64,000 nucleotides of DNA from positions 1,036,319 to 1,100,318 of the forward strand of contig NZ_BCFL01000016.1 of assembly GCF_002217755.1 (NCBI RefSeq), read 5' to 3'. The notes beneath the pieces were generated by a model. That model was not told where the DNA came from, ran no database searches, and saw nothing but the letters and a program-made list of their open reading frames with translations. Shown piece by piece: positions 43,383-51,356 of this stretch; position 1 is the stretch's first letter, and the number at the start of each line of letters is the position of its first letter. The stretch comes from Streptomyces hyaluromycini. Lineage in GTDB: Bacteria > Actinomycetota > Actinomycetes > Streptomycetales > Streptomycetaceae. The position numbers and the translations under genes were made by a program.

Positions 43383-43537
43383 CACCCCCGTGTCCCCCGT
43401 GGCGGAGCTCCCCCGTGCTTCCCCCAGGTCCCCCCGGACCCGCTTTCCCCCGTGTTTCCCGTGGGTCCCCCCGGACCCTCCCCCAGGTCCCCCGTTTCCC
43501 CCGGTTTCCCCCGTCAGGATCCCCCCGGATCCCCTTA
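43383..43537. repeat. Cytosine-rich low-complexity tract downstream of sigQ
   Basis: About 155 bases built of CCCCC runs separated by one to four bases (TCCCCCGTG, TTTCCCCCG, GTCCCCCCGGA and the like), at least fifteen runs of four or more C. On the minus strand, which is the sigQ transcript direction, it is a succession of G-runs suited to G-quadruplexes. TCCCCCGTG also occurs three times inside the 5' part of the sigQ gene (44076-44123). Confidence 0.75.
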
Positions 43538-43540
43538 CCC

Positions 43541-44278
43541 TCAGGCGACAAGCTCCCCGAAGGCGTTCTCCTCGTCACGGCCGAAGCTGAGGACCTCGTC
43601 CTCGCGCAGCCGGCGGAGCGACCGCCAGATGCTGGACTTCACCGTGCCGACACTGATGTCGAGGATCTCCGCGATCTCCGGGTCCGTGCGGCCCTCGTAG
43701 TAGCGCAGGACCAGCATGGTGCGCTGGAGTTCGGGGAGCCGGGCGAGCGCCTGCCACAGGACCGCGCGCAGCTCGGTGCCGCTCATCGCGTCCGTGTCGC
43801 CGGGCGTCTCCGGCAGTTCCTCGGTCGGGTACTCGTTGAGCTTGCGGCGCCGCCAGGCGCTGATGTGCAGGTTGGTCATCGTGCGTCGCAGGTAACCGCC
43901 CACGGCCGCCTTGTCGCTGATGCGGTCCCATGCCCGGTACGTCGAGAACAGCGCGCTCTGCAGCAGGTCCTCGGCCTCGTAGCGGTCACCGGTCAGGTGG
44001 TAGGCGGTCGCGTACAGGGAGGCGCGGCGCTCCTGGACGTAGGCGGTGAACTCCGCCTCGGTCAGCGAGCGGCGCTCCCCCGTGTCCTCCCCGTACGCGG
44101 ATCCCCCGTGTGCTTCCCCCGTGAAGCTGTCAACCACCGTCATGTAGCCGGTGTGCTGACGTCCGGTGCCGCGAGCGCACCCCCGCCCGCTCACGGCACC
44201 GGACTTCTCGGAACCCCGGTTCACGTCGTGCAGACGCGTGATCACTGCGCTGGTGCTGTGGCTGATCAGCGTGTTCAT
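43541..44278 (-). CDS. sigQ: ECF sigma factor SigQ
   Basis: 245 residues. Region 2 contains FTAYVQERRASLYATAYHLT and DRYEAEDLLQSALFSTYRAW; region 4 contains LPELQRTMLVLRYYEGRTDP and EIAEILDISVGTVKSSIWRS. It belongs to the SigE70/SACE-type ECF group. The first 50 residues are a poorly conserved leader, and a start at an internal ATG (44143) is possible. Divergent from afsQ1. In S. coelicolor sigQ (SCO4908) is a direct target of AfsQ1 and antagonises its effect on antibiotic production; the AfsQ1 site is present here. Confidence 0.92.
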   Translation of the reverse strand: MNTLISHSTSAVITRLHDVNRGSEKSGAVSGRGCARGTGRQHTGYMTVVDSFTGEAHGGSAYGEDTGERRSLTEAEFTAYVQERRASLYATAYHLTGDRYEAEDLLQSALFSTYRAWDRISDKAAVGGYLRRTMTNLHISAWRRRKLNEYPTEELPETPGDTDAMSGTELRAVLWQALARLPELQRTMLVLRYYEGRTDPEIAEILDISVGTVKSSIWRSLRRLREDEVLSFGRDEENAFGELVA

Positions 44279-44392
44279 CTCGCGCCCCCCGTCGTGGACT
44301 TCCGGTAGTTCGGCTTGCCCAGGCCGTCCGCTTGCGCGGTTGCCTGTGCCGAGAACTCTGCCGGGCCACCTTCACGGCCGTATCCGCCGACT

Positions 44393-44408
44393 GTCACAGA
44401 CCTGTCAC
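44393..44408. promoter_or_regulatory. AfsQ1-binding site in the sigQ-afsQ1 intergenic region
   Basis: GTCAC-AGACCT-GTCAC is an exact match to the published AfsQ1 consensus GTnAC-n6-GTnAC. It lies between the divergent sigQ and afsQ1 genes. Confidence 0.88.
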
Positions 44409-44526
44409 AGGGGTCCGGCACAGAGCGTCCACAGACCATGCACAGGCGGTGGCGCTACAGAGGTTTGCGGAGAGCTGCGGGCCGCACAGGTCGTACGACG
44501 GGCCCTGCATGGGCCAGAATGAGCCC

Positions 44527-45204
44527 GTGCCTTCCCTGTTGCTGATCGAGGACGACGACGCCATCCGTACGGCCCTGGAGCTCTCACTGACGCGCCAGGG
44601 ACACCGGGTGGCCACCGCTGCGACCGGTGAGGACGGTCTGAAGCTGTTGCGTGAGCAGCGGCCCGATCTGATCGTCCTCGATGTCATGCTGCCCGGCATC
44701 GACGGGTTCGAGGTGTGCCGGCGGATCCGGCGCACGGACCAGTTGCCGATCATTCTGCTGACCGCGCGCAGTGACGACATCGACGTGGTGGTCGGGCTGG
44801 AGTCCGGGGCCGACGACTATGTCGTCAAACCCGTCCAGGGCCGGGTGCTCGACGCCCGGATCCGGGCCGTGCTGCGCCGTGGGGAGCGGGAGTCCAGCGA
44901 CTCGGCGACCTACGGCAACGTCGTCATCGACCGGTCCGCGATGACCGTGACGAAGAACGGCGAGGACCTCCAGCTGACGCCCACCGAGCTGCGGCTGCTG
45001 CTCGAACTGAGCCGGCGGCCGGGGCAGGCGCTGTCCCGGCAGCAGTTGCTGCGGCTGGTCTGGGAGCACGACTACCTCGGTGACTCGCGGCTCGTGGACG
45101 CGTGTGTGCAGCGGCTGCGCGCCAAGGTGGAGGACGTGCCCTCGTCCCCGACCCTGATCCGTACCGTGCGCGGTGTCGGCTACCGCCTGGACGCCCCTCA
45201 GTGA
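44527..45204 (+). CDS. afsQ1: Response regulator AfsQ1
   Basis: 225 residues from the GTG at 44527, the length of S. coelicolor AfsQ1, to which it is nearly identical as I recall it. OmpR/PhoB type: acidic pocket IEDDDA, phosphorylated Asp52 in IVLDVMLPG, Thr in LLTARSDD, Lys in DYVVKPVQ; C-terminal winged helix ending RLRAKVEDVPSSPTLIRTVR and GVGYRL. With AfsQ2 it responds to nitrogen conditions (glutamate) and activates actII-ORF4, redZ and cdaR pathways in S. coelicolor. The afsQ2 start overlaps its stop. Confidence 0.96.
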   Translation: MPSLLLIEDDDAIRTALELSLTRQGHRVATAATGEDGLKLLREQRPDLIVLDVMLPGIDGFEVCRRIRRTDQLPIILLTARSDDIDVVVGLESGADDYVVKPVQGRVLDARIRAVLRRGERESSDSATYGNVVIDRSAMTVTKNGEDLQLTPTELRLLLELSRRPGQALSRQQLLRLVWEHDYLGDSRLVDACVQRLRAKVEDVPSSPTLIRTVRGVGYRLDAPQ

Positions 45205-46757
45205 CGGACCGGCAAGGGGGTCTCCGCGGCTGGGCCGCGGATCGCAAGGGAGCCATGTCCCGGCTGCGCTTCACCAGTCTGCGGCTCCGGCTCGTCGTCG
45301 TCTTCGGGCTCGTCGCGCTGACCGCCGCCGTGTCCGCGTCCGGCATCGCGTACTGGCTCAACCGCGAGGCCGTGCTCACCCGTACCCAGGACGCGGTGCT
45401 GCGCGACTTCCAGCAGGAGATGCAGAACCGGGCCGGCGCGCTGCCCGTGCATCCGACGCAGGACGAACTCCAGCGCACGGCCGGGCAGATGGCCAACAGC
45501 AGCCAGCGGTTCAGCGTGCTGCTGGTCGGCGACGACACCAACGGCAAGACGGTGTACGGCAGTTCGGACGGGCTCAGCGCGTTCGCGCTCGACGACGTGC
45601 CGACGTCGCTGCGGAAGGCCGTCGACAAGCAGCAGAAGGTGACGGACAGCAACAAGGCGACGTACCACCTGTACTGGCAGCGGGTCGTCGACCACGGCAC
45701 GCCGTATCTCGTCGCCGGGACGCGGCTGATCGGCGGCGGGCCGACCGGCTACATGATGAAGTCCCTGGAGCCGGAGGCGAAGGACCTCAACTCGCTGGCG
45801 TGGTCGCTGGGGATCGCGACCGGGCTGGCGCTGATCGGCTCGGCGCTGCTGGCGCAGGCCGCCGCCACGACCGTGCTGAAGCCGGTGCACCGGCTGGGAG
45901 TCGCCGCGCGGCGGCTCGGCGAGGGCAAGCTGGACACCCGGCTGCGGGTGTCGGGGACGGACGAACTCGCGGATCTGTCCCGGACGTTCAACGACGCGGC
46001 CGAGGCGCTGGAGAAACGCGTCGACGACATGGCCGCGCGGGACGACGCGTCACGGCGGTTCGTCGCGGACATGAGCCATGAACTGCGTACTCCGCTCACC
46101 GCGATCACCGCCGTGACGGAGATCCTGGAGGAGGAACTGGAGGCGGAGTCCGGCTCGGTGGACCCGATGATCGAGCCCGCCGTCCGCCTGGTCGTCAGCG
46201 AGACGCGCCGCCTCAACGACCTCGTCGAGAACCTGATGGAGGTCACCCGCTTCGACGCCGGCACGGCCCGTCTGGTCCTGGACGACGTCGACATCGCCGA
46301 CCAGATCACCGCCTGCATCGACGCCCGCGCGTGGCTGGACGCGGTGGATCTGGACGCCGAGCGCGGCGTCCACGCCCGCCTCGACCCGCGCCGCCTCGAC
46401 GTCATCCTCGCCAACCTGATCGGCAACGCGCTCAAGCACGGCGGTTCGCCGGTGCGGGTGTCGGTGCGGATCGACGCAGAGGTACTGGTCATCGCCGTAC
46501 GGGACCACGGTCCGGGGATCCCGGAGGACGTGCTCCCGCATGTCTTCGACCGGTTCTACAAGGCCAGCGCCTCCCGGCCGCGCTCCGAGGGCAGCGGCCT
46601 GGGCCTGTCCATCGCGACGGAGAACGCCCGCATCCACGGCGGCTCGATCACCGCCGCGAACTCCCCGGAGGGCGGCGCGGTGTTCACGCTCCGGCTGCCC
46701 CGGGACGCCTCACAGCTGGCGGAGGAGAGCAACGACTCCGGGGAGAAGGGCGCCTGA
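45201..46757 (+). CDS. afsQ2: Sensor histidine kinase AfsQ2
   Basis: 518 residues from the GTG at 45201 (GTGA overlap with afsQ1). Membrane helix about 26-46, a periplasmic-type extracellular domain to about 190, second helix near 200-220, HAMP domain (TTVLKPVHRLGVAARRLGEG), HisKA with DMSHELRTPLTAITAV, and HATPase with NLIGNALKHGG, DHGPGIPE, GSGLGLSI. All phosphotransfer motifs are intact. The signal sensed is not evident from the sequence. Confidence 0.95.
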   Translation: MTDRQGGLRGWAADRKGAMSRLRFTSLRLRLVVVFGLVALTAAVSASGIAYWLNREAVLTRTQDAVLRDFQQEMQNRAGALPVHPTQDELQRTAGQMANSSQRFSVLLVGDDTNGKTVYGSSDGLSAFALDDVPTSLRKAVDKQQKVTDSNKATYHLYWQRVVDHGTPYLVAGTRLIGGGPTGYMMKSLEPEAKDLNSLAWSLGIATGLALIGSALLAQAAATTVLKPVHRLGVAARRLGEGKLDTRLRVSGTDELADLSRTFNDAAEALEKRVDDMAARDDASRRFVADMSHELRTPLTAITAVTEILEEELEAESGSVDPMIEPAVRLVVSETRRLNDLVENLMEVTRFDAGTARLVLDDVDIADQITACIDARAWLDAVDLDAERGVHARLDPRRLDVILANLIGNALKHGGSPVRVSVRIDAEVLVIAVRDHGPGIPEDVLPHVFDRFYKASASRPRSEGSGLGLSIATENARIHGGSITAANSPEGGAVFTLRLPRDASQLAEESNDSGEKGA

Positions 46758-47389
46758 TGCAGGTACGAGGACTCCGGGCGGTACGACGGCGGGGCGGGCC
46801 GGTGCTGGCCGTCGCCGGGCTCGCGCTCGCGCTCTCCGGGTGCGGGATCCGGGCCACCGAGGTGCCGACCGACTTCGGCGGGGCGCCCTCGCGGGTGCCG
46901 TGCTCGATGACCCAGCCGGATCTGTCGGCGCAGGACGAGCACGGGGTGCCGGTGCAGGTGTTCCTGCTGTGCGGTTCCTCACTGGTGACCGTCGACCGGG
47001 AGGTGCGCGTCCCCGACGGTTCGGCGGACGCCAAGCGGCGGGTGACAGTCGCCCAGGGGCTGCTCGACCAGCTCGCCGAGACGCCGTCGGCCGCCGAGAA
47101 GGAGGCCGGCTACACGACGTCCGTGCGGGGCGGGATGAGCGTCTGGGGGCCTCGGGCCGGGGATCCCGACGACACGCTGCGGCTGAGTACGTCGCCGCCG
47201 CAGCTGACGTCGTACGCGCTCGCCCAGATCGTGTGCACGCTGTCCGACTCGGCGGCCGCGGAGGGGGACGGGTCGGTGATCCTGGGCGGGCCGGGGAGGG
47301 AGGCGTTGCGGCGGTACGAGTGCACAGACGCCGTGCGTAATGCGCCGAGTGGGAATCGGCCGCCGTCCACTGAGGTGGCTTCTGGGTGA
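46757..47389 (+). CDS. AfsQ-associated lipoprotein
   Basis: 210 residues; its ATG shares the last base of the afsQ2 stop (TGATG). Signal peptide with lipobox ALSGC (lipidated Cys near 29), then a domain containing VPVQVFLLCGSSLVTVDREV and RVTVAQGLLDQLAETPSAAE, reminiscent of the GerMN-like region in LpqB-type lipoproteins that accompany two-component systems. The SCO4905 counterpart belongs to the afsQ operon; it may modulate AfsQ2 from outside the membrane. Confidence 0.88.
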   Translation: MQVRGLRAVRRRGGPVLAVAGLALALSGCGIRATEVPTDFGGAPSRVPCSMTQPDLSAQDEHGVPVQVFLLCGSSLVTVDREVRVPDGSADAKRRVTVAQGLLDQLAETPSAAEKEAGYTTSVRGGMSVWGPRAGDPDDTLRLSTSPPQLTSYALAQIVCTLSDSAAAEGDGSVILGGPGREALRRYECTDAVRNAPSGNRPPSTEVASG

Positions 47390-47438
47390 GGGGTGTTCTG
47401 GGCGCCTGAGGGGGCGCCGCTCAAGGGTGTGGGGCGAG

Positions 47439-47514
47439 TGCGGGTTGTGGGTGGTTGCTCGCGCCCACGCGGCGGAGCCGCATATTGATACAGCCCCGCG
47501 CCCCTTTGGGGCGC
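47439..47514. repeat. Intergenic repeat, composite form (copy 7)
   Basis: Joins the short-form head (GTGCGGGTTGTGGGTGGTTG) to the long-form body (CGCGCCCACGCGGCGGAGCC, GCATATTGATACAGCCCCGC) and the hairpin tail (GCCCCTTTGGGGC). This copy shows that the two forms are variants of one modular element. Confidence 0.78.
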
Positions 47515-47540
47515 GTCTCCTGGGGCGCCTCGATAGGGAC

Positions 47541-47582
47541 GGTTCGTCAGGGGCGGTTCGTCAGGGGCGGTTCGTCAGGGGT
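47541..47582. repeat. 14-bp tandem repeat, three copies
   Basis: GGTTCGTCAGGGGC three times in a row, the last copy ending GT. Located between the composite repeat and the VanZ-like gene. Slippage-prone and probably variable between strains. Confidence 0.85.
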
Positions 47583-47646
47583 GTGTGTTTGAGGCCTCAC
47601 TCTCGCATCCGGAACCGATCGTGTGCGCGGGCGCGTCTTGGGGGGC

Positions 47647-48198
47647 GTGCAGCGTCAAGGCTCCATCGGCGGCAGCGCCGCGATCCGCGTCCGTGTGGCA
47701 GGGGGTGTCCTCCTTGTCGCACATCTCGTGTTCGTCGCCTGGCTGATGCTGCGGCCGCTGGACGTGCCCTGGGTGATGCCCGCGAACCTGCACCCCTTCG
47801 CCGGTATCCGTGCCGACCTGGCGCTGGGCTGGCGCGAGGCGGCGCACCGGATCGGCGAGGGTCTCGCGCTGCTGGCCCCGCTGGGTGTGCTGCTGCCGAT
47901 GACGCACGGGAAACTCCGGGTCTCCCCGCTCGCCTCCCTGATCAGTTCGGCCGCCGCGGGCGCCATGATCTCGCTGGGCATAGCCCTGCTGCAGACCGGG
48001 GTGCCCGGCCGTGTGGTGGACGTCGACTCGATACTCCTCAACACGGCCGGCGTCGTCGTCGCGCATCTGGCGGTGGTTCCGGCGGCCCGCGCCCGGCTCC
48101 GTCGGCGGGGTGAGCGGCGGCGGCCGGCCGCCCTCCCCCAGGAGGAAGCGGCTCAGGGTCGTACCCCGACGATTCCCAGGGTCGGGATCGCCCCGTAG
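47647..48198 (+). CDS. VanZ-like membrane protein
   Basis: 183 residues from the GTG at 47647 with GGGGGG upstream; a GTG at 47623 is less likely. About four helices with NLHPFAGIRADLA and the segment following LLAPLGVLLPM and DVDSILLNTAGVVVAHLAVV, matching the N-x-x-P and D-x-D-x-x-x-N-x-x-G features of VanZ/phosphotransbutyrylase-like domains. In enterococci VanZ gives low-level teicoplanin resistance; most streptomycete copies are uncharacterised. SCO4904-like by position. Basic C-terminal tail. Confidence 0.75.
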   Translation: MQRQGSIGGSAAIRVRVAGGVLLVAHLVFVAWLMLRPLDVPWVMPANLHPFAGIRADLALGWREAAHRIGEGLALLAPLGVLLPMTHGKLRVSPLASLISSAAAGAMISLGIALLQTGVPGRVVDVDSILLNTAGVVVAHLAVVPAARARLRRRGERRRPAALPQEEAAQGRTPTIPRVGIAP

Positions 48199-48293
48199 AG
48201 CGACGCTTCGACCCGGTTCGTCTCCGTAGTGTGGAGGCCAGACGAGGGGCCGCACGGGCCGCCTCGCACCGGACGCTCACGAAGGAGCCGCAG

Positions 48294-48491
48294 ATGTCCA
48301 GCCTCGCCCGCCCCACCCATGGCCGCATGATCGGCGGAGTGTGCGCCGCGCTGGCCCGGCGCTTCGGCACCTCCGCGACCACGATGCGGGTGATCTTCCT
48401 GCTGTCCTGCCTGCTGCCGGGCCCGCAGTTCCTGCTCTACATAGCGCTGTGGATCCTCCTCCCCTCCGAGGAGAAGGCCACGGCCTGGTAA
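48294..48491 (+). CDS. PspC-domain small membrane protein
   Basis: 65 residues from the ATG at 48294 (GAAGGAG upstream). GRMIGGVCAALARRFGTSATTMRV then IFLLSCLLPGPQFLLYIALW and ILLPSEE is a complete PspC domain (G-G-V-C-x-x-L-A-x-x-F, then two short hydrophobic stretches and I-L-L-P). Too small to carry the extra sensor domains of larger PspC proteins. Ends at a bidirectional terminator. Confidence 0.88.
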   Translation: MSSLARPTHGRMIGGVCAALARRFGTSATTMRVIFLLSCLLPGPQFLLYIALWILLPSEEKATAW

Positions 48492-48502
48492 TCCCCTGGT
48501 AC

Positions 48503-48550
48503 GAAAAAGCCGTTGGGGCGCTCCGGTAGACACCGGGGCGCCCCAACGGC
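48503..48550. terminator. Bidirectional terminator
   Basis: GCCGTTGGGGCGC (48509-48521) pairs perfectly with GCGCCCCAACGGC (48538-48550), extended by CCGGT/ACCGG. For the leftward gene the stem is followed by a U-tract (complement of AAAAA), making it a classical intrinsic terminator. Confidence 0.88.
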
Positions 48551-48572
48551 GGTCCGATCGACCGGGGAGAGG

Positions 48573-48926
48573 TCAGCCGAGCGGAATCCCGTTGATCGGC
48601 AGGCCGTGCGTGGGCAGGCCCTGGACCGGCAGTCCGCCGAGGCGGCCGGCGACGGGCTTGGCCGGGCCGTCGGCGAGGACCTGCTCGACGGCGGGCTGGA
48701 CGGCGGTCAGGCCGGCACCCAGGGCGGTCTGCCCCTGCGCGAGGGCCCCGCCGGCACCCGGCAGGGCCTTGGCGACGTTCTCGGCCGGCAGCGTCTTGGT
48801 GACGGTGCCCAGGGCCTGCGAGGCGTCCGGGACGGCCGGGGCCGCGTTGGCCGCGCCCGCGCCGACGGCGGCGAAGGCGGCACCGAGGGCGGCGACACCG
48901 AGGGTCTTGGCAGCAGACTGCTTCAT
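48573..48926 (-). CDS. Small secreted protein
   Basis: 117 residues from the ATG at 48926, where a signal peptide begins (KTLGVAALGAAFAAVGAGAA, cleavage near NAA-AP). The mature chain is Ala/Leu/Gly/Pro-rich without Cys and ends with repeated G-L-P-x-x-G-L-P-I-N-G-I-P. Orthologues are often labelled ATP-binding, but no nucleotide-binding motif is visible here. Function unknown. Confidence 0.7.
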   Translation of the reverse strand: MKQSAAKTLGVAALGAAFAAVGAGAANAAPAVPDASQALGTVTKTLPAENVAKALPGAGGALAQGQTALGAGLTAVQPAVEQVLADGPAKPVAGRLGGLPVQGLPTHGLPINGIPLG

Positions 48927-49022
48927 CGTTAAATGCGTCCTTGGAATGCGGTGACGGGGATCGATAACGCGCTGAGCGGTCCTCGACCGTAAACATGCCG
49001 GGCCGCCCGCCGCAAACACCGA

Positions 49023-49055
49023 AATGCGGACGGACGGTGAAGGTCCGTCCGCATT
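49023..49055. terminator. Hairpin after add
   Basis: ATGCGGACGGAC and GTCCGTCCGCAT, perfect 12-bp arms with a 7-base loop, lie 24 bases beyond the add stop. Confidence 0.8.
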
Positions 49056-49078
49056 CCGTTCCCCGCCCGGATTGCCGA

Positions 49079-50236
49079 TCAGCCCTCCGGATCGGCAGAA
49101 CCGCTGGTGGAGGCGGTCTGCCGGAACAGCCATTCGGATTTCAGCTCCGCATAACCGGGCTTGACGACGTCATTGATCATGGCAAGCCGTTCATCGAAAG
49201 GAATGAACGCTGATTTCATCGCATTGACGGAGAACCACTGCAGGTCTTCGAGCGTGTAACCGAACGCCTCGACGAGGTGCTCGAATTCCCGGGTCATGCT
49301 GGTCCCGGACATCAGCCGGTTGTCGGTGTTCACGGTGGCCCGGAAGTGCAGCCGGCGCAGCAGTCCGATCGGATGCCCGGCATAGGAGTCGGCGGCCCCG
49401 GTCTGGAGGTTGGAGCTGGGGCACAGCTCCAGCGGGATCCGCTTGTCGCGGACGTACGACGCCAGCCGGCCGAGCTTGACCGTGCCGTCCTCGTGGACCT
49501 GGATGTCGTCGATGATCCGCACCCCGTGGCCGAGCCGGTCGGCACCGCACCACTGGAGCGCCTGCCAGATGGACGGCAGCCCGAAGGCCTCGCCGGCGTG
49601 GATGGTGAAGTGGTTGTTCTCCCGCTTGAGGTACTCGAAGGCGTCGAGGTGCCGGGTGGGCGGGTAGCCCGCCTCCGCCCCGGCGATGTCGAAGCCCACC
49701 ACGCCCAGGTCCCGGTAGCGGTTGGCGAGCTCGGCGATCTCCAGGGAGCGGGCCGCGTGCCGCATGGCGGTGAGCAGGGCGCCGACCCGGATCCGCCGGC
49801 CGTTCTCCCGGGCCAGGGCCTCGCCCTGCCGGAAGCCCTCGTTGACGGCCTCGACGACCTCTTCGAGGGAGAGGCCCTGCTCCAGGTGCTGCTCGGGGGC
49901 GTACCGCACCTCGGCGTAGACGACGCCGTCCTCGGCGAGGTCCTCGGCGCACTCGCGGGCGACCCGGACGAGGGCGTCCCGGGTCTGCATGACACCGACG
50001 GTGTGCGAGAACGTCTCCAGGTACCGCTCCAGCGAACCGGAGTCGGCGGCCTCGCGGAACCAGATGCCGAGCTTGTCCGGGTCGGCCTCGGGGAGGCCGG
50101 AGTACCCGGTCTCCCGGGCGAGGTCGGCGACGGTGCCCGGACGCAGGCCGCCGTCGAGGTGGTCGTGCAGCAGAACCTTCGGCGCCCGGCGGATCTGGTC
50201 CGGCGTCGGGATGTTCGCGGTGCTCTGGCTCGTCAT
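49079..50236 (-). CDS. add: Adenosine deaminase
   Basis: 385 residues from the ATG at 50236. Deaminates adenosine and deoxyadenosine. Metal ligands and catalytic residues are in [24 protein letters not shown] (His and catalytic Glu), LGHGVRI, and [13 protein letters not shown] (Asp). SSNLQTGA is the conserved segment before the last ligand. The family proton-shuttle His lies in the ELCPSSN region. SCO4901 by position. A nucleoside operator sits 17 bases upstream of the start. Confidence 0.95.
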   Translation of the reverse strand: MTSQSTANIPTPDQIRRAPKVLLHDHLDGGLRPGTVADLARETGYSGLPEADPDKLGIWFREAADSGSLERYLETFSHTVGVMQTRDALVRVARECAEDLAEDGVVYAEVRYAPEQHLEQGLSLEEVVEAVNEGFRQGEALARENGRRIRVGALLTAMRHAARSLEIAELANRYRDLGVVGFDIAGAEAGYPPTRHLDAFEYLKRENNHFTIHAGEAFGLPSIWQALQWCGADRLGHGVRIIDDIQVHEDGTVKLGRLASYVRDKRIPLELCPSSNLQTGAADSYAGHPIGLLRRLHFRATVNTDNRLMSGTSMTREFEHLVEAFGYTLEDLQWFSVNAMKSAFIPFDERLAMINDVVKPGYAELKSEWLFRQTASTSGSADPEG

Positions 50237-50252
50237 TTCCGCACTGTAACTC

Positions 50253-50264
50253 CTACGCGCGTAG
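50253..50264. promoter_or_regulatory. CTACGCGCGTAG palindrome upstream of add
   Basis: Perfect copy; separated from the add ATG by 16 bases, so it overlaps the leader or the core promoter. Confidence 0.8.
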
Positions 50265-50359
50265 ATCGCTCGGTACTCGGAGATTCCCGTTTCCGTCGAT
50301 ACGCAATGGTGACCGCACGCACGGGTCGCGTACACCGCCTCTTCTGACACTGTTCTGTC

Positions 50360-51124
50360 ATGGCACAGCAAGCGACGCCGGCCCGAACGGCCAGCCTGAG
50401 CAGGGCAGTCGGCCAGGAACCGACGACGGCGACCGGAGCGGTCCTGCTCCTCCCCGGCGGGGAGGAGGTCTCCGCGCGCAAGCCGTCCCTCGTATGGGCG
50501 ACGGCCCTCGTCCGCGCGCTCGGCCGCCGGCTCGCCCGCGACGGCCGCGGCGAGGGGCTGGCCGCGCACGTCGTCCACTACCGCTATCGCGGCTGGAACG
50601 GCAGCGAGGCACATCTCGCGGGGGACGCGACCTGGGCGGCGGACGAGGTGGTACGGCGCTACGGCGATGTGCCGGTGTGCCTGCTCGGCGTCGGGATGGG
50701 CGGGCGGGCCGCGCTGCACGCGGGCGGGCACGAGGCCGTCAACTCCGTTGTCTCCATCGCCCCCTGGCTGCCCGAGGCGGACGTGGCGGCGCCCGAGGAA
50801 CCGGTTCGCCAGCTGGTGGGGCGGCGGGTGTTGATCGTGCACGGCACGAACGACGAACGGACCGACCCGGAGCTGTCGTTCCGGCTGGCGGCGCGGGCGA
50901 AGAAGGCGAATCGGGAGGTGTGCCGGTTCGAGGTGCACTCGGACGGCCACGGGTTGCATCAGCACCGGGACGAAGTCCTCGCTCTCGCTTCGGACTTCGT
51001 CATGGGGGCGCTGTACGGGCGGGCGGTGTCGCGGCCGGTGGAGGACGCGTTGGCTGCGCCGCCGCCGATCGGGTTGCGGATGCCACTTGCCGCGGACTTC
51101 GGCCGGTCGCTTCGTAGGGGCTGA
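50360..51124 (+). CDS. Alpha/beta-hydrolase-fold protein lacking the nucleophile Ser
   Basis: 254 residues. VLLLPGGEE (oxyanion region), [15 protein letters not shown] in place of the nucleophile elbow, [17 protein letters not shown] (acid residue) and [13 protein letters not shown] (His). In active members the elbow reads G-x-S-x-G; here the Ser position is Gly (G-V-G-M-G), so ordinary serine-hydrolase catalysis is excluded unless another residue substitutes. Divergent from add with the nucleoside operator between them. SCO4900-like by position. Function unknown. Confidence 0.75.
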   Translation: MAQQATPARTASLSRAVGQEPTTATGAVLLLPGGEEVSARKPSLVWATALVRALGRRLARDGRGEGLAAHVVHYRYRGWNGSEAHLAGDATWAADEVVRRYGDVPVCLLGVGMGGRAALHAGGHEAVNSVVSIAPWLPEADVAAPEEPVRQLVGRRVLIVHGTNDERTDPELSFRLAARAKKANREVCRFEVHSDGHGLHQHRDEVLALASDFVMGALYGRAVSRPVEDALAAPPPIGLRMPLAADFGRSLRRG

Positions 51125-51136
51125 TGTCCGGTTACG

Positions 51137-51179
51137 GGGTGCGGGTTGTAGGTGGTTTTGCGCAGTTCCCCGCGCCCCT
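51137..51179. repeat. Intergenic repeat, short form (copy 8)
   Basis: GGGGTGCGGGTTGTAGGTGG, TTTTGCGCAGTTCCCCGCGC, CCCT: short form, cut at its hairpin end where the following inverted-repeat element begins. Confidence 0.72.
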
Positions 51180-51356
51180 AGGGCCTGTCTGACAATTCCC
51201 GTCGTCGCCCGGAGGGCGGCCTCGCGGCGTCAGGTGCGTGCTCTCGGCGTGCCGGGGGTAGGCCCTCGTACTGGACGTACTTGGGTCTGCGCCCGGTGCG
51301 GCGAGAGTGCGTGCATGGCGTCGCGAGGCAGACGGGAATTGTCAGACAGGCCCTAG
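51178..51356. mobile_element. MITE-like 179-bp inverted-repeat element
   Basis: Ends are perfect 26-bp terminal inverted repeats: CTAGGGCCTGTCTGACAATT... at 51178-51203 and its exact complement at 51331-51356. Inside, the two halves remain largely complementary (CTCGCGGCGTCAGG/ CCATGCGTCGCGAG and further), so nearly the whole element can fold into one long hairpin with the turn near 51265-51280 (GTACTGGACGTAC). It has no coding capacity. The left end interrupts a short-form repeat and the right end overlaps the last codon region and TAG stop of the LysR gene. Confidence 0.72.

Noticed and set aside
48573..48926. ATP-binding protein annotation for the small secreted protein
   Set aside because: There is no P-loop or GHKL motif. 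The signal peptide and low-complexity mature chain argue against it.
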